Source: Physcomitrium patens (taxonomy: Eukaryota; Streptophyta; Bryopsida; Funariales; Funariaceae). From it: DNA of 64,000 nucleotides. A program made the position numbers and the translations under genes. Below, one piece after another: positions 1-12,359 of the stretch; positions within the stretch are counted from its first letter, which is position 1; every line of letters starts with the position of its first letter. The notes beneath the pieces were generated by a model. That model worked only from the letters and a program-made list of their open reading frames with translations, did not search any database and had not been told where the DNA came from. The stretch spans positions 1,122,538-1,186,537 of the forward strand of contig NC_037276.1 in NCBI RefSeq assembly GCF_000002425.4. The letters run 5' to 3'.

Positions 1-1015
1 GGGGGGCCGGGAAATTGTTGGGTGGCGGAGTTTTAACATGGGAGGGCGAAAGAACCCTAAGGGGAGCAGGTTTGTCGAACCCCCGGTGTGGTGAGCAGGT
101 CGGATTTGGTCGGGTACGGAGGGATGGAGGATTGCGGTGTGGTGGGGAACGAGATATGGAAGGAGGTGGGGATGGTGTACAGAGTGCGGTTGATAGCGGC
201 AGCGCGAGCATCGGCAGCGTGGGGGCGGGTGTCATGCGTGTGGCTGGGGTGGCAGGGGGGAGGTGGAGTGGTGGCGGGAGGGATGGGCGTGGAGCGGGTG
301 TCGGCGGGTGATGTGGTGAGCTGCGGGGGCGGGGGAGTGGGATCGACATGGTCGGGAGCGGTGGGGTTTTCGGGGATGAGGGTGAGGATATGTGAGGCGG
401 GGATGGTGAGCGGATAGATGCGGAGGGGGAGAGTGGTGGCGTGTGGGGAAGGGAGGAGAGGGGAAGGAAGCGGGTGTACAGAGGGATGGAGCGAGGCAGG
501 AGGCGATGTGGATGTGTGAATGTGGTCGGTGGGGCGTAGGTAGGAGCAGAGGGGTACGTTCCAGTGGTGGGATGTGGATAGGGGCTGGAATGTGGGGAGA
601 AGGTGTAGAGTAAGGTAAGAGGAAGGAATTGAGAATGGAACGTCGCTGGGAAGAGCGATTCATGTATTGAATGAATTCAAAGATGTGCTTGTGGCATCAA
701 GAGCCAAGGCAAGAGTGCATATGGACAATGACATGTTGTTGTGTGGGTGTGGGGAGTGGATGGTGTTGAAGATGGATGGTTGTTGAGTGAAGTTTACAGT
801 GGTGTAGGCATGGAAGGTGGTGCGATTGATATGATGGCGGAGGAATGTGGGATGTGGTGCATCAGTGAAGGGTGTTGGATGGTTCATGACATGAGTGATT
901 TGTTTGGATGGGGGTGGCGAATGGGTATATGGGTGGGTGTATGAGTGAGTGTGAGGAGATAGTTGGGCATGGTTTGGATTAGTGGGTCTTTTGTATTTGT
1001 TTGATTCTGGAATGA
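1..1015. other. G-rich, C-poor low-complexity block
   Basis: The plus strand is dominated by G, with GTG, GGA and GGGG words and little C, then changes abruptly to AT-rich DNA near 1010-1020. Open frames exist on both strands, but the minus-strand one (232-663) encodes only His/Pro/Ser-rich low-complexity sequence with no domain, as expected from strand-biased composition. I see no LTR, splice structure or known protein. It could be a degenerate minisatellite or the edge of a different repeat. Confidence 0.6.
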
Positions 1016-2342
1016 TGTATTGAGTTTTGAAAATAAGATATAAATATGCACCTAAATTATGTTGTGTTCTTTTACTCTTTTAACATAAGTACTTAAATTT
1101 ATAGTTTATTAGTTGTTATTAAATCATTAGATTTTACAAATTGACTAAGTGTCATAGGCATTATTTACATTTTAAATCTAGTTTGAATTATTAAAGATTT
1201 TTACAAAGTATTTTTAAAAGACATTTCAATGGCGATTCTATTCTAAAGCATAAGTAAAGACATTCTGATATTTAACAACTCAATCAAAAAACAATATAAG
1301 ATTTCAATACTACGATCATAAAAAGTATTATTACACATTAATTTTAATATTAATTAAATATATATGATAATATTTTTGACTTTTTTGTTCTTTAGAATAT
1401 ATATATATATATATATATATATTTTGTAATAAAATTATTTGTAATAAAATATTCCAATCATGATATTTTTCATCAACTAATAAAAATGATAAATAAAAAT
1501 CAACTTAATATTATATTTTTAAAAACTAATATAATTTATATACACATTAAAGTATTTTTAATTTTATTATTTTGATTTAATATGTTAATTTTTATGATAA
1601 AATATATATCACAAGAAAAAGAATTTTTTAATTAAATATACTTATTAATATTAAAATTAGATAATTATATTAAAGATTGTAATCTTATAAATTATAATCT
1701 ATTGCAATTAAATCATAAAAATTATAATCTATTACAAGTCATGTATTATTTTAAAAGTATTCTATAGACACTTTTTTATAAATATTTATAATATAAAAAA
1801 TTCCTTAAGTTCTTATCTTGACTTTGTTAGATCCTATTTCAAATTTCAAATTTTATAATAAATACTCTATTAAGTAATAGAAGATACTACTACTATAAAA
1901 TATATATATATAATAAACAGATTGAATATATCTTAGTCTTGAATTTTATATCTTAATATATTTTAAAAAAGAAGAAAACTATAAAATAAATAATATACTT
2001 AAGAAAAACAAACATCAATTTGATAGAACAATATTATTCAGACTCATGCTATAAATACATTCCTAGTTGCTATATGCACATCAATTATGTCTATATACAT
2101 ATTCAAAGCTTATGATTGGTTTATCCAAATCACTTTTTTCTTGATCTAATATGGATTCTAGCGTGCTTCTTTTTCTTCTTTACCTTAATAATAATTATAA
2201 TCTTGCTCTTTGACAAAGAGAAGTAATAAAGAAGGATAATATAAAAATATAATAAGAAAAAGCAACAAAGAAGAAAACAAAAAATAAGGAATACAACAAA
2301 ATTTGAAACTGCATTGAAGCATATCATACTCACTCGAGAGGT
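1016..2342. other. AT-rich non-coding flank, no gene seen
   Basis: Very AT-rich sequence with a short (AT)n run near 1397-1422 and no credible coding frame. A lysine/isoleucine-rich open frame at 2130-2354 is low complexity and crosses into the adjacent LTR. This is the left flank of the outermost retrotransposon and may be older decayed repeat DNA. Confidence 0.5.
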
Positions 2343-2691
2343 TGTCACAGACATGAATCCTGAAGAAAGAAATCTTCAATACATTCTTGTGTTACTCTTC
2401 TAATAGGTGTTGACTTTGCTAAACACATGGCTTAATTTGCAAAACAAGTTTTTTATATATGCGCCACATAGTTAGCTTGTTCTATTAGCTATCAATATAT
2501 ATGGCACGTGGTTAACTTGTTGACCAAGTTTCTAACCTACCAATCAACTAAAAATACATGTAAAATCAATATCGTGTCTAAAAAGCTTTTAAGAATCTTC
2601 TTTAAAAGATATTATAAAATTAATTCATATTTACCTACTTCTATCTAATCATACATGTAATTATTAGAAAATAATATGTATATTTGTGATA
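2343..2691 (-). repeat. 3' LTR of element H, internally deleted
   Basis: Begins TGTCACAGACATGAATCC and ends TTTGTGATA. It matches the 58789-59329 LTR at both ends but lacks roughly 190 bp around 2397, including the hairpin/TATA region seen in its relatives. It is followed at 2692-2705 by the complement of a purine tract (AGAAGGAGGAGTAA-like on the minus strand), the expected polypurine tract. Confidence 0.75.
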
Positions 2692-3139
2692 TTACTCCTC
2701 CTTCTAGAGATAAGTTCCATAAAAATCGGTCATCAATTTTTATAGATCTTATTATTCTTCATCTTAGTTTTGATGGATATCCTTGATTAAAAGCATCAAT
2801 CTTCTTTGCTGCATTTGCAAGATTCTTTGTTGGCTTCCATGTGTCTTCACTAATATCATATTTGCACAAATGAAAAAGATATTCTAATTTATTTTGGTGC
2901 CACTTTGAATCTAAAACTTCTTATGCATCAAATTCTTGATTATTATCGACTTCTACAAGAGAAGGTGGTATTTGTTTTCTTTTCGATATATTTATTATTT
3001 TATATGGTTTAAGAAGAAACACATGGAATATGAGATGGATTTACATAAATTCGAATGAATGTAATTGATAAGTATCAAGATTGACTTCTTCTTACATAAG
3101 ATAAGGTCCAAGTTTATGATAGTCTAATTTGTCAAAAGG
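2692..3139 (-). pseudogene. Element H integrase C-terminus and chromodomain (fragment)
   Basis: On the minus strand this resembles the segment at 6985-7400 in element A: the integrase C-terminal region, then a linker and a chromodomain (approximately 2810-2960). The chromodomain is expected to bind methylated histone H3 and guide integration into heterochromatin. Stops are present, and the 3' untranslated part is shortened from about 600 bp in relatives to about 100 bp. The sequence is cut at 3139 by element A and resumes at 19594. The element is dead. Confidence 0.7.
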
Positions 3140-3144
3140 ACAAG

Positions 3145-3703
3145 TGTGAAGGATATGAACTAAAAGATGATGAAGAAACCAATGAAATCCGTCTCAAAGG
3201 AAAAATAAAAAAATAAAAATAAAGAAGTACATATATTAAAAAGAAACTGGAATAACTTATTGCCAAAAGACAAGAAAACTTGAGACTGTTCAAACTAGAC
3301 TAGAAGCAAGAAAAGAGTTGACAAGAGTGAAGAAGGCTTCACTCTTGTCTCTATATGTATTATCTAAGTAAGGGCTACGTGGCGATGTTTTATAAGATCT
3401 CCAATATGTGTTGACTCTATAGGACACATGCTTTGACTTACAAGACAAGTTTTTCTATGTATGGGCCACATAGTTAGCTTGGCCTTCAGGCTAACAACAT
3501 GTGTGGCACATGGCCAACTTTTTGATCACTTTTCAAATTCAAAAAATCAATTATAGATACCTATAAAGTCAAAGTAAAGTCTATGAAGCTTCTAAGAAGC
3601 TTCTATGGAAGATGTTAAAGAATTAACTTACTTTTACCTACTTATACTTACTTCTACTTATTTATATAAGTAGTTATTGGGTTACATATGTATGTCTGTG
3701 ATA
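3145..3703 (-). repeat. 3' LTR of element A
   Basis: LTR of 559 bp beginning TGTGAAGGATATGAAC and ending GTCTGTGATA. It contains an intact 13-bp stem hairpin at 3320-3349 (loop AAGG on the plus strand), adjacent on the right to TATA-like sequence at 3350-3362. The minus-strand polypurine tract (AGAAGAGAAGGTAA) abuts it at 3704-3717. Confidence 0.85.
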
Positions 3704-3938
3704 TTACCTTCTCTTCTAGGGACGAGTTCCATGAGGAGCGGTCATCATATGTTGAAGAAATTTATGATGCGACGAATTATATTTGCCACATACTCAGATC
3801 TTTGTTCTCCTCCAAGATAGTTGATAGGGCCTCTCAACCCTCGATAGTGTCCCATTCCAAGGCGGAAAGACCACCCTTATATTTGATCGTTGTTGAGGCC
3901 TCTATAACTTCCTTCAAATAAAATATTTGGAACATCGT
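3704..3938 (-). other. Element A 3' untranslated segment (left part)
   Basis: Minus-strand 3' UTR between the polypurine tract and solo LTR D. It matches 29780-30070 in element I. It continues at 5697-5774 and again at 6701-6980 after insertions D and E. The open frame here (3688-3921, plus) has no domain and is antisense to the element. Confidence 0.6.
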
Positions 3939-5696
3939 TATCATGTTGTAACATGACTATATGGTAAAGGATGATAATATGGATCTTATTATAGAAGAGC
4001 CAAGTTAATAGAAAAGGTAGAAAAATATGGATAAAAGATAAGAAGGTAGTAAAACTTTTAGTAGTAATACTACCTTTTTAGAAAAAATAGCTTCTATTTA
4101 CTTTGTAGGGCCAAAAATAAGACAAAATAAGATAGATTGGAAAAATAAATGATATAGACATCTTTAAGAAGAAATTAAGAGTAAATTCTAGTAAAAATTA
4201 CTAAAAAAAAAACTAGATGTTGATACCCTGAGAAGGCCGGTTATGAACCAAGGTCAAAATCAGACCCTGAGGCACAAAATCGAGTCTCGACAATGACTCT
4301 AGGACTCTTTGGCAGATTGGAGAATTGAATTTGAGAGAAGATTAGATAAGGTTTCTATAGGAGTTGATTTTGGGTGATTTGGAGTTGATATGACTTTGTA
4401 AGAGCTTTGCAAAGTCAAGGTTTGTTTCGGATGACTTGGATTTTATGAAATAAAACAGGGTTTACGTTTTGGGTGATTTCAAGAGTTTTGTAATAGATCT
4501 ACGGGTAAAATTTTGTAGATTTATGGTTATAGTTGTTTTTAATATGTATTATGAATTTGAGCTTGATCTAATGGTTGAATTGAGGATTATTGAGGTTTAA
4601 GTGGGTCAAGGTCTTAGAAAGTAGAATTTTAGGTCTAGTAGGGGGTTTTTAAGATTTCTTACAATCTATTAGTTGAATTGGAGTGAAACTTATGTGAGAG
4701 GATATTTGACTTGATTTTCTATGTATATGAGAATTTTGAGATCAATTGAACGGTGCAAAGGAGAGATATTGGCTCTGAAAGATTGGAATCAAGATTGGGG
4801 AAGGAGGCCAGCCAATATCCGATCACATTTTTGAGGTTATTGTCAATTTGGTAACTCCGATCCTTTTCAATTTTTTTGTGCTTGTTTTTAACTTATTTTT
4901 TAGAAGTATGTAAAATTTGAGATAAGATCAACGGTTTATTCAATAGTTATTGATGTTTAAAATCTGTTGTAGGAATTATTAGGGTTTGATTTAGGATTTG
5001 GTTAGGGTTTAGTTCAGGATTTAGATTAGGATTTGATTTAGGATTTGGTTTAAGGTTTGGAGTTTAGAGTTTATTTAGGATTTAAGATTTGGATTAGGGT
5101 TTGATTTAGGGTATAGGATTTGGTTTAGGATTTGGAATTTAGGATTTATTTAGGGTTTAGGGATTGGTTTAGGGTTTAAGATTTAGTTTAGGGTTTAGGA
5201 TTTGGTTTAGGATTTGATTAAGATTTTATTTAGGATTTAGGGTTTAGTTAGGGTTTGATTTAGGATTTAAGGTTTAGTTAAGGTTTGATTTAGGATTAGA
5301 ATTTGGTTTAGGATTTGATTGGGATTGATTTAAGGTTTTTTTAGGATTTGATTGAGGATTTAGGATTTTATTCAGATTTAAGATTCAGTTAGTTTTGGCT
5401 TAAAGTTTGAATGAAGTTCAATAGGATTTCAACTAGAATTAAGTTAAGATTGAATTGAGATGTATTTGAGTGATATTTGTGATCCTTCTAATATTTCTTT
5501 AAGAATTCCTATTATTTATTTGAAATTTCTTTGAGGTTTTTTTGAATTTGATTAAGCTTGCTTAGCATTATTATGGTCTAATTAAAGTATTGTTAGTATT
5601 CTATTAGAATTAAGATTTTGTTATTACAATTTCTATTCTTCCTTCCATAGCCAAGTACTTGGAGCAATCTCAAGCAAGACTTCATGTATTACGACA
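3939..5696 (+). repeat. Solo LTR D of the L family, with TTTAGGG-like array
   Basis: A 1758-bp unit beginning TATCATGTTGTAACATGAC and ending CATGTATTACGACA. The flanks are TCGT (3935-3938) and CCGT (5697-5700), a 4-bp TSD with one mismatch, inside the 3' UTR of element A. Its termini match those of element L's LTR read in its own sense (TGTCGTGTTGTAACACGAG...CACGTAATACGACA), and it is homologous to solo LTR G along most of its length. No coding region is present, consistent with LTR-LTR recombination. Confidence 0.75.
4979..5395 (+). repeat. Degenerate telomere-like TTTAGGG/ATTTAGG array
   Basis: About 420 bp of imperfect 6-8 bp units such as GGGTTTAGG, GGATTTGGTTTAGG and AGGATTTAGGGTTT on the plus strand. 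The plant telomere unit is TTTAGGG. The array lies inside LTR D, and its length roughly equals the size difference between D (1758 bp) and G (1323 bp), which lacks it. Confidence 0.8.
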
Positions 5697-5774
5697 CCGT
5701 TAAGAGTTGTTCCTACCTCTAATAAAATTATCAAACATTGGGAATCTCTTCCAAGGTCATGATACCAAATGCGT

Positions 5775-6700
5775 TGTCATGTTGTGGTTTGACTGCTATA
5801 TGAAAATAATGTAATTATGTACTTAATATATAATTTTCTAAGTAATATGATGAGAGCCATGTTAATAGATTTTAGTTGGTAGTAGAATATAATTTGATTA
5901 TTACCTTGAAAAGAAGTTGTTTAAAAAGATTACTATAGAATTTGTATAATTTTCAGTTCTTTTGATAGTGGCTTTTAAGATTGTTTAATAATTTTATTAG
6001 AAGTAGTTACTCTTTTTGACATAACGCACACTTACGATGGGCAATTGAGGATCGGCAATTGTGACTAGAAAAAATACTTTTACAACTACATTTTTTATAT
6101 ATTGCTTGCTGGATTTCAAGTTGGAGTGAAGGAGATATTGGATTTTTGAAGTCAGCGCATGCAATCTGAAGGTATTATGTGACCTGATTTACTAGTGGTT
6201 GTAGCTTGAGCTATATCTTAAGCAATTTAACATGGTATTGGATCAAAATTTTAAGAAATTTGTATATTCATGTTAATAAACTTTATACATAATTTTGATG
6301 GCATTTGAATATTGGATTCTTGAGATATTAAGAAAATAGTGCTGAGATACTTGTAAATTAGGATTTAGAGCATTTGCTAGGGTTTCTTAAATGCCAAAAG
6401 ATCGGAAGTGAATTTGTAGTTGAATTTTTTTTGTAGTAAAACGTAAAGGTAAATTCTACCTATTTTACAAAGTTGAGATAAATTGAATAGTTAGATCAAG
6501 GATTATGAATTTCTAAAGTTCTAGAAGAAAAAATCCTTTGCGGAAAAAATATGTTTTGAAGGAATTTTGCTATATTTTTAATTTTATGCTAAATAAAGGA
6601 ATTTTGGAAGCTAAGACAAGATACATATAAAAGTTTAAGTTAAATTCTTTATAGCTAGATACCTCATGTATTCCCAGATAGTAAATCATGCAATATGATA
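5775..6700 (+). repeat. Solo LTR E of the L family
   Basis: A 926-bp unit beginning TGTCATGTTGTGGTTTGAC and ending GCAATATGATA, flanked by GCGT (5771-5774) and GTAT (6701-6704). The uninterrupted relatives have GCAT-like sequence at this site, so the right copy appears to have mutated. It is homologous to solo LTR F (28439-29770) but lacks about 400 bp near 5990. It sits in the 3' UTR of element A. Confidence 0.75.
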
Positions 6701-6977
6701 GTATTATATCTGGCCATCTATTCGAAGAAAAATATATCATTCTTGAGGATCTTCATCTTGATTGCATCGTCTAGAAGGTTGTGAAAATTATAATGTCTCA
6801 TTTGGCAAGTTAGTAAATGAAGGTTATTTAGTGGAATCTGCTTGTTATTATTTTTCCATCTCTTTAACATCACAACTACAAAGAAACTACAAACAAGAAT
6901 TAAAAGTAGAATGTTATCTTGCCTAGATCTTATTTCTTTTATAGGAAAGATTTTTATCTTGATTTTAATAGATGTTG

Positions 6978-8361
6978 TCAATGAAAAGTCTCCACTGCCT
7001 TTGCTGTATTTCCAAGATTCTTTACTGGCTCCCATGTATGTTCACTAATATCATATCTGTGCCCATGGATAAGATATTTGAATTTATTTTGGCATCGCCT
7101 TGAATCTAGAACTTCTTCCACTTTGAATTCTTCATTATTGTCCACTTCTATAGGAGGAGGTGGAGCTTGTCTTCTTCTTGGTATGTCCACTATCTTGTAT
7201 GGTTCAAGCAGAAATACATGGAATACTAGATGAATTTTTATTGACTTCAATACGTATAAACGATATGCAATTGGATTGATTTGTGTAGAAATAGGAAATG
7301 ATCCAAGCCTATGGAAGTTCAACTTTTGACAAAGACGAGTGGTCTTAATATTGTGACAAAGTAACCATACCTTGTCATCCATGTGGAATGATAGTTGTTC
7401 CTTTCGATAGACATCGGCATTGATCTTTTTGTTGTTCTTGAGCTTCTTTTAATTATGCCTTCATTGTAGCATGTAGCTGTGACAAATGATTTGAAAAATC
7501 TTCTGCCATAGGATTATCAACTTTTAAAAAGTCAAAAGTATCAAGTCGTGGATGATAACCATAATTGACAAAGAAAGGTGTTTGTTTTGTAGAAGAATAT
7601 ATCATATTATTATAAGCAAACTCTGCCAATGATAAAAAGATTGTCCAATCATCTTATTGATAGTAGATGGTACATTTTAAATATTATTCTAAAACTTGAT
7701 TAACACGCTCCATTTGTTTATCAAATTGAGGATGGAATACCCAAGATAGTTTTAAATTCACTTCTAAAAACTTAAAAAGAAACTGCCAAAATCTTGATAC
7801 AAATTAAGTTTCCATATGAGATATAATATCCTTGGATAATCCATGATAGCGATAGATGTTATCAAGAAAGAATTTAGATGTTTCTTCACTTATGATAGAT
7901 TTTATACATGATATCAAATGTGACATCATGGTAAAATGATCTACAATCACAAATATAGAATCATAAGAACTTGAGATTGAAAGATCTGTGATAAAATTCC
8001 TAGAAACAGAAGACTATGGTTATTCTGGAATAGGTAATGGTTGAAGAAGTCCATAAGGTCGATGACGAGGAGTTTTTGATCTTGAAAAAATATCGCATGA
8101 CTGAAAAAAGTATTTCACATCTTTCTACATTTAGGGCCATCAAATTTTTTTAGATATAAGGTCTTAAGTCTTATTGTATCCAAAATATCCTACTATTAGA
8201 AAGTCATGATATGCTTGAAGAATACATAATTGTGCTTCTCTTTTTGGAACATATAGTTGACCTTCAAAATAAAGTAGGTTGTTTTTAAACTCAAACTTAA
8301 AAGTATCTTGGGACTTAGAAGAAGGATTCTTGATATTGTGAACAAGAAGATTAGAAGACAT
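6978..8361 (-). pseudogene. Element A integrase and chromodomain
   Basis: Minus-strand remnants of integrase followed by a chromodomain. The longest open piece (6978-7382, 134 codons) covers the C-terminal integrase region (start DDKVWLL), a linker with IPRRRQAPPPP, and a chromodomain (approximately 7140-6985; EEVLDSRRCQNK...YDISEHTWEP). Upstream at 8164-8361 is the zinc-binding region with YFGYNKT, where the second zinc-binding His is Tyr. The catalytic core in between has several stops. In relatives the chromodomain directs integration to H3K9-methylated chromatin. The gene is dead as it stands. Confidence 0.78.
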
Positions 8362-8589
8362 ACTTGAATATATTTATTTTACAAGGGTCGAATCAATAGT
8401 CAAGGTTGATTTCATTACTCAAAGATGAAAATGGTTTGAGTTCAAGAGAATTGTTCTTTGCTGATCAAAAGATGCATTTTCTTCTTTTGGTATAAAATAA
8501 AAATGTCTAGAAAAGATGTTTGACAAACCTTGTTGTTTTTTGGATTGATATGTGATCTTAAAATCAAATCTTGATAAAGACATGCTCCA

Positions 8590-9700
8590 ATGGACTTAGC
8601 GACAATTTAAAATACATGTTGACATGAAATATTCAAGATTCTTGTGATCTATATATATAATGACTGGATTTAAAGTGCCTTCTAGATAATGATGCCATTC
8701 ATGAAATGAATCTACAATTACAAGAAGTTCTTTATCACAGATTTCATAGTTAACCTCCATTGCTAAAACTTTTTTAAAATGAAAAGCTATTAGGTGAAGT
8801 TTATCATCTATTTTCATTTGAGATAATATAATATTAAAAGCAAAGTTTGATGCATCTATTTCTATAAAAAATGCCTTAGAAAAGTTGATACAATACAAGA
8901 TTGGTGCAAAAATAAATGTAGACTTCAAAGTTTCAAAAGATGTTTTAGCTTCTTTGCTCCACTCAAGTTTGTCTTTGCAAGTCAAATATGAAAGTGGAGC
9001 TATAACTTGAGAGAAGTTTTTGATGAAGATCCAATAATAGTTAGCAAAGTCTAAAAAATATTGAACATCTCTTATCATTTTTGGAATCTTCTAATCCATA
9101 ATCATTTGAACTTTCTTGAGATTTATATTAAGTCTATCATTTGAAATGATGTATCCTAAGAAATCAACTTGAGTAGTGTAGAATACACACTTTTCTATCT
9201 AGGCATAGAGTCCCGCATCTCTTAATTTTTGTAATACACAATAAACATGAAGTTCATGTTCATCTATGTTCTTAGAATAGATTAAGATGTCATCTAGATA
9301 ACAGATAACAAAATCATCTAAAAATTCTCAAAAAACATCATTCATTAGATGTTGGAATGTTGGAGGTGCATTTATAAGTCCAAAAGGCATGACATTGTAT
9401 TCAAAATGCCCATACCTAGTCCAAAACACTATCTTACATTCATCTCTTTTTTTAATACATACTAGATTGTATGCTCTCTATAATTCTATTTTTGTATAGA
9501 TCTTAGCTTGATTTAGTTGATCAAGAAGTTTAGATATCAAAGATAGAAAATATCTATTCTTGATGGTAATCTTCTTGAATCCTTGATAATCAACACACAT
9601 CCGTAATGATCCATCTTTCTTCTTCATAAAAAAATTGGAGCTCTTATTGGTGATTTAGAATGGCGTATGAAATTCTTGGCTAGATTTTCTTCAATATATT
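8590..9700 (-). pseudogene. Element A reverse transcriptase and RNase H
   Basis: Minus-strand RT palm and thumb region (about 9080-9700) joined to RNase H (8596-9078, 160 codons open). RNase H shows the IDASNFAF block, the KELLVIVDSF helix with its acidic residue, and the YIDHKNLEYF block, i.e. the usual D-E-D acidic set. The RT part has in-frame stops. This enzyme pair would copy element RNA to DNA in the cytoplasmic particle. The open RNase H stretch is probably chance survival. Confidence 0.75.
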
Positions 9701-10442
9701 CTTTGAATTTAGATAATTCATTTTGTGATAAACTATAGATTGGTTCAAATGGCGATTGTGCTCTTTCTTGAAGGTGAATTGAGTAGTCATAGGAATGATG
9801 TTCTGAAAGAGTATCTGCATTCTTCTTCTCAAATATATCTTGAAATTCTTGATATTGGTTGGAAATGCCACTTGAAGTCTTTTCATCATTAAAAACATGT
9901 GTGGCGTAAATGATCCAAGGTGATCGTTTTTTTATAGCATGAAAAAAAGATTTTATACCTACAAACATAGGTTTAATTTGACTAGACTTATGACTTCCTA
10001 CTAGATTAATTTCACTCTTAATTATGCTTTTAGAAAAGTTAAAGATACAAAAAATCCAATCTATGCAAGGATTATACTTTTCTAACCATGAAAAACCTAA
10101 AATAAGTAGATTAGAGAGAGATCTAATTATATTAAAGATTACGCAACTACTATGATTATTTATTACTTCATCTATAAAAAGTATTTCATGAATAACATCT
10201 CCAAAAGACAATGGACGACCATCTATGACATCTACATGAATAAGTTTGGTTTTTAATACTAATGATATTTTATGATTTTTAATAAATTTTACATTTAAGA
10301 AATAAAGTGAGGCTCTTGAATCTATCAAGGCAGAGGCTTTATAATTATTAGGTCCTATATGCACATCTATTATAAAATAAGGAGAGGATCTTGAGGAGAA
10401 GATAGGACCTTCATTAAAAATTGTACAAGATTTCAACTGCAT
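9624..10442 (-). pseudogene. Element A protease to start of RT
   Basis: A 272-codon open stretch. The aspartic protease part is near the start: ASALIDSRASLYFL corresponds to the ALLDSGAS active site with Gly changed to Arg, and LILGFSWLEKYNP corresponds to the C-terminal ILG-LxW motif. The end ([21 protein letters not shown]) is the RT N-terminus. Protease normally cleaves the Gag-Pol polyprotein. The active-site change DSG to DSR probably inactivates it; the same change occurs in element I, so it may predate the split of these copies. Confidence 0.8.
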
Positions 10443-11574
10443 GGTCCCTATTGTAGCTGGAAAAATTTGTTTCTTGATACATTATCTTCTTTGATAGATG
10501 TGCTTTTTATTTTGTAATTTTTTCACTTCTTTGGACAATGTTGAGCAGTGTGTTTAGGTTCTCTATAATATAAGCACAATCCTTCCTGAAGGCAATGAGT
10601 CTTTTCTTCGTTGGTAAGAGGTTTAAAATGTATCACATCAATTTGTATATCCTCTATTTTAGAATGTATGTATTGAGGAGATATTGGTATTGCCATCGAA
10701 TTGTAGTAATGTTGAAGCCCATTTATACAACTCTCAGATTGAAATTCAAAAAGTCAATTGTCCCATTTCATAGCAAAGTCAATTTTTTGACTCAATATTT
10801 GAGGATCAGTTAAGTTGAGCATCAATTTCTTTTCTTCATATTGTAATCCATAGAAAAATTGGCTTATAAGTACAACATCATTCTACTTAATATCAGTTGC
10901 AAGTTATCAAAACTATGAAACATATAACGTTATAGATTGATTACCTTGTCACAAAATATAGATCTTGTTGGTTGCAACACGAGTTGTATTATGTTTTCCA
11001 TGCATGGATCAAAATTTTGTCAAAAATACCTTCAAATTATCCATTATTAGATCTCATCATTCAAAAAAAGATAAAAACTATAATAGTCCTAAACATGAAA
11101 GAAGTGTATCAATGAATCTAACTTGAGATCTTAGAGTTAGATAGCTTTGATGTTGAAGTTCAATTACAAGTTGTACTTGATTCATAAATCCTCGAAATTT
11201 GATCTTATACCATCAAACTTCTCGGACTAAGCAATTCTTGGTTCTCTAACACTTTAAGGATATATCAACATAGATGGAAGGATATGTTTTAATACAATAT
11301 TGAAGGGGCTCTAATCATCTCTATATCTTCATTTCATGTCATTGTTCTTGATCCTTGTAGAAGTAAGCTAAGTTGATGCATTGCAAGCATCAACTCCTTC
11401 AATTGCTCTTGCATTTATGCCATTGCACTCTTCATTTCAACAAATTCTACCATAATAATACTCAAAAAAATATCTAATATCATTGAAGATAAATAGAAGA
11501 AAGGACTTGAGAATAAAGAAAATACTAAGAACATTATTAATTTAGAAGAGGATAATTTGTAACTTCTAATATGC
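10443..11574 (-). pseudogene. Element A gag (capsid and CCHC region), with leader
   Basis: Heavily decayed minus-strand gag. A CCHC zinc-knuckle remnant lies near 10530-10620. The N-terminal coding region near 11370-11450 reads MKSAMA-stop-MQEQLKELMLAMHQL, the coiled N-terminus also seen in I, J and M. Leader sequence continues to 11574, where element B is inserted, and resumes at 17630. Many stops are present. Confidence 0.65.
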
Positions 11575-11579
11575 TTATG

Positions 11580-12136
11580 TATGACAAACATATATATTTA
11601 CCTCAATAGTTACTTATATGATTAAATAGAAGTAGTTAAATATAGAATAATTTTATAAAGTCTTCTAGAGAAATTTCTTAAAAGCTTCATAGATGTAGTT
11701 TTGACTTTAGATGTGTTTGTAGATTAGAAACTTGGCCAAAAAGCTAACCATGTATTGGAAGTTTGTGGAAAAAGTTATCTCTATGTAATAGCTTGTGGAA
11801 AAAGTTAACTACATGGTGCATACATAAATAACTTACCTTGCAAGATAAGACATGTGGTTAGCAAAGTCAACACATGTTGGAAATTCTATAGGACATCGCC
11901 ACGTAGCTCTTAGTTAGATAGTATATGTGGCGGCAAGAGTGAAGCCTTCTTCACTCTTTTCAATGCCTTTCTAGTCATAGTCTTGTTTCAAGACTTTCTA
12001 ATATTTTTTTTTATTTATTTTCAGCAATAGCCATTCTAGTTAATATTCCATCACCTTTTGAGTGACTTTCTAGTTTTCTTCAATGATAGAAGAGTGTATT
12101 GAGGATTCTCTTTCTTCAAGATTCATGTCCATGACA
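11580..12136 (+). repeat. 5' LTR of element B
   Basis: Begins TATGACAAACATAT (the usual TGT has become TAT) and ends TCATGTCCATGACA. It carries the hairpin near 11932-11965 with one or two arm mismatches. It is followed at about 12137 by GTTTGACAAGAGTG, the putative self-priming PBS. Confidence 0.83.
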
Positions 12137-12359
12137 GTTTGACAAGAGTGCTAACATATTTTTTCTATCTTATTTTAGAAGTGAGTAGATTACCTCACTT
12201 CTATTATTGTATTTTGAAGGTTGTGGACTATCTACCTTTAAAAAAATAAATCTTATTTTTTAACACTCATCTTTTCTTTAAAGAGAGTGGATTATCCCTC
12301 TTTGTGGGATTTGGTTTTAGAGGTTGTAGATTATCCTCCTCTAATTTAACTTTTGAATT

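Noticed and set aside
232-663. 143-codon minus-strand open frame rich in His, Pro and Ser
   Set aside because: Low-complexity product of a strand-biased G-rich block; no domain and no related sequence pattern.
2130-2379. Small hydrophobic open frames that could suggest membrane peptides
   Set aside because: AT-rich low-complexity translation, overlapping the start of an LTR, with no supporting context.
4979-5395. Interstitial telomere or chromosome-fusion scar
   Set aside because: The array lies wholly inside an LTR with its own TSD, so an element-internal array is simpler.
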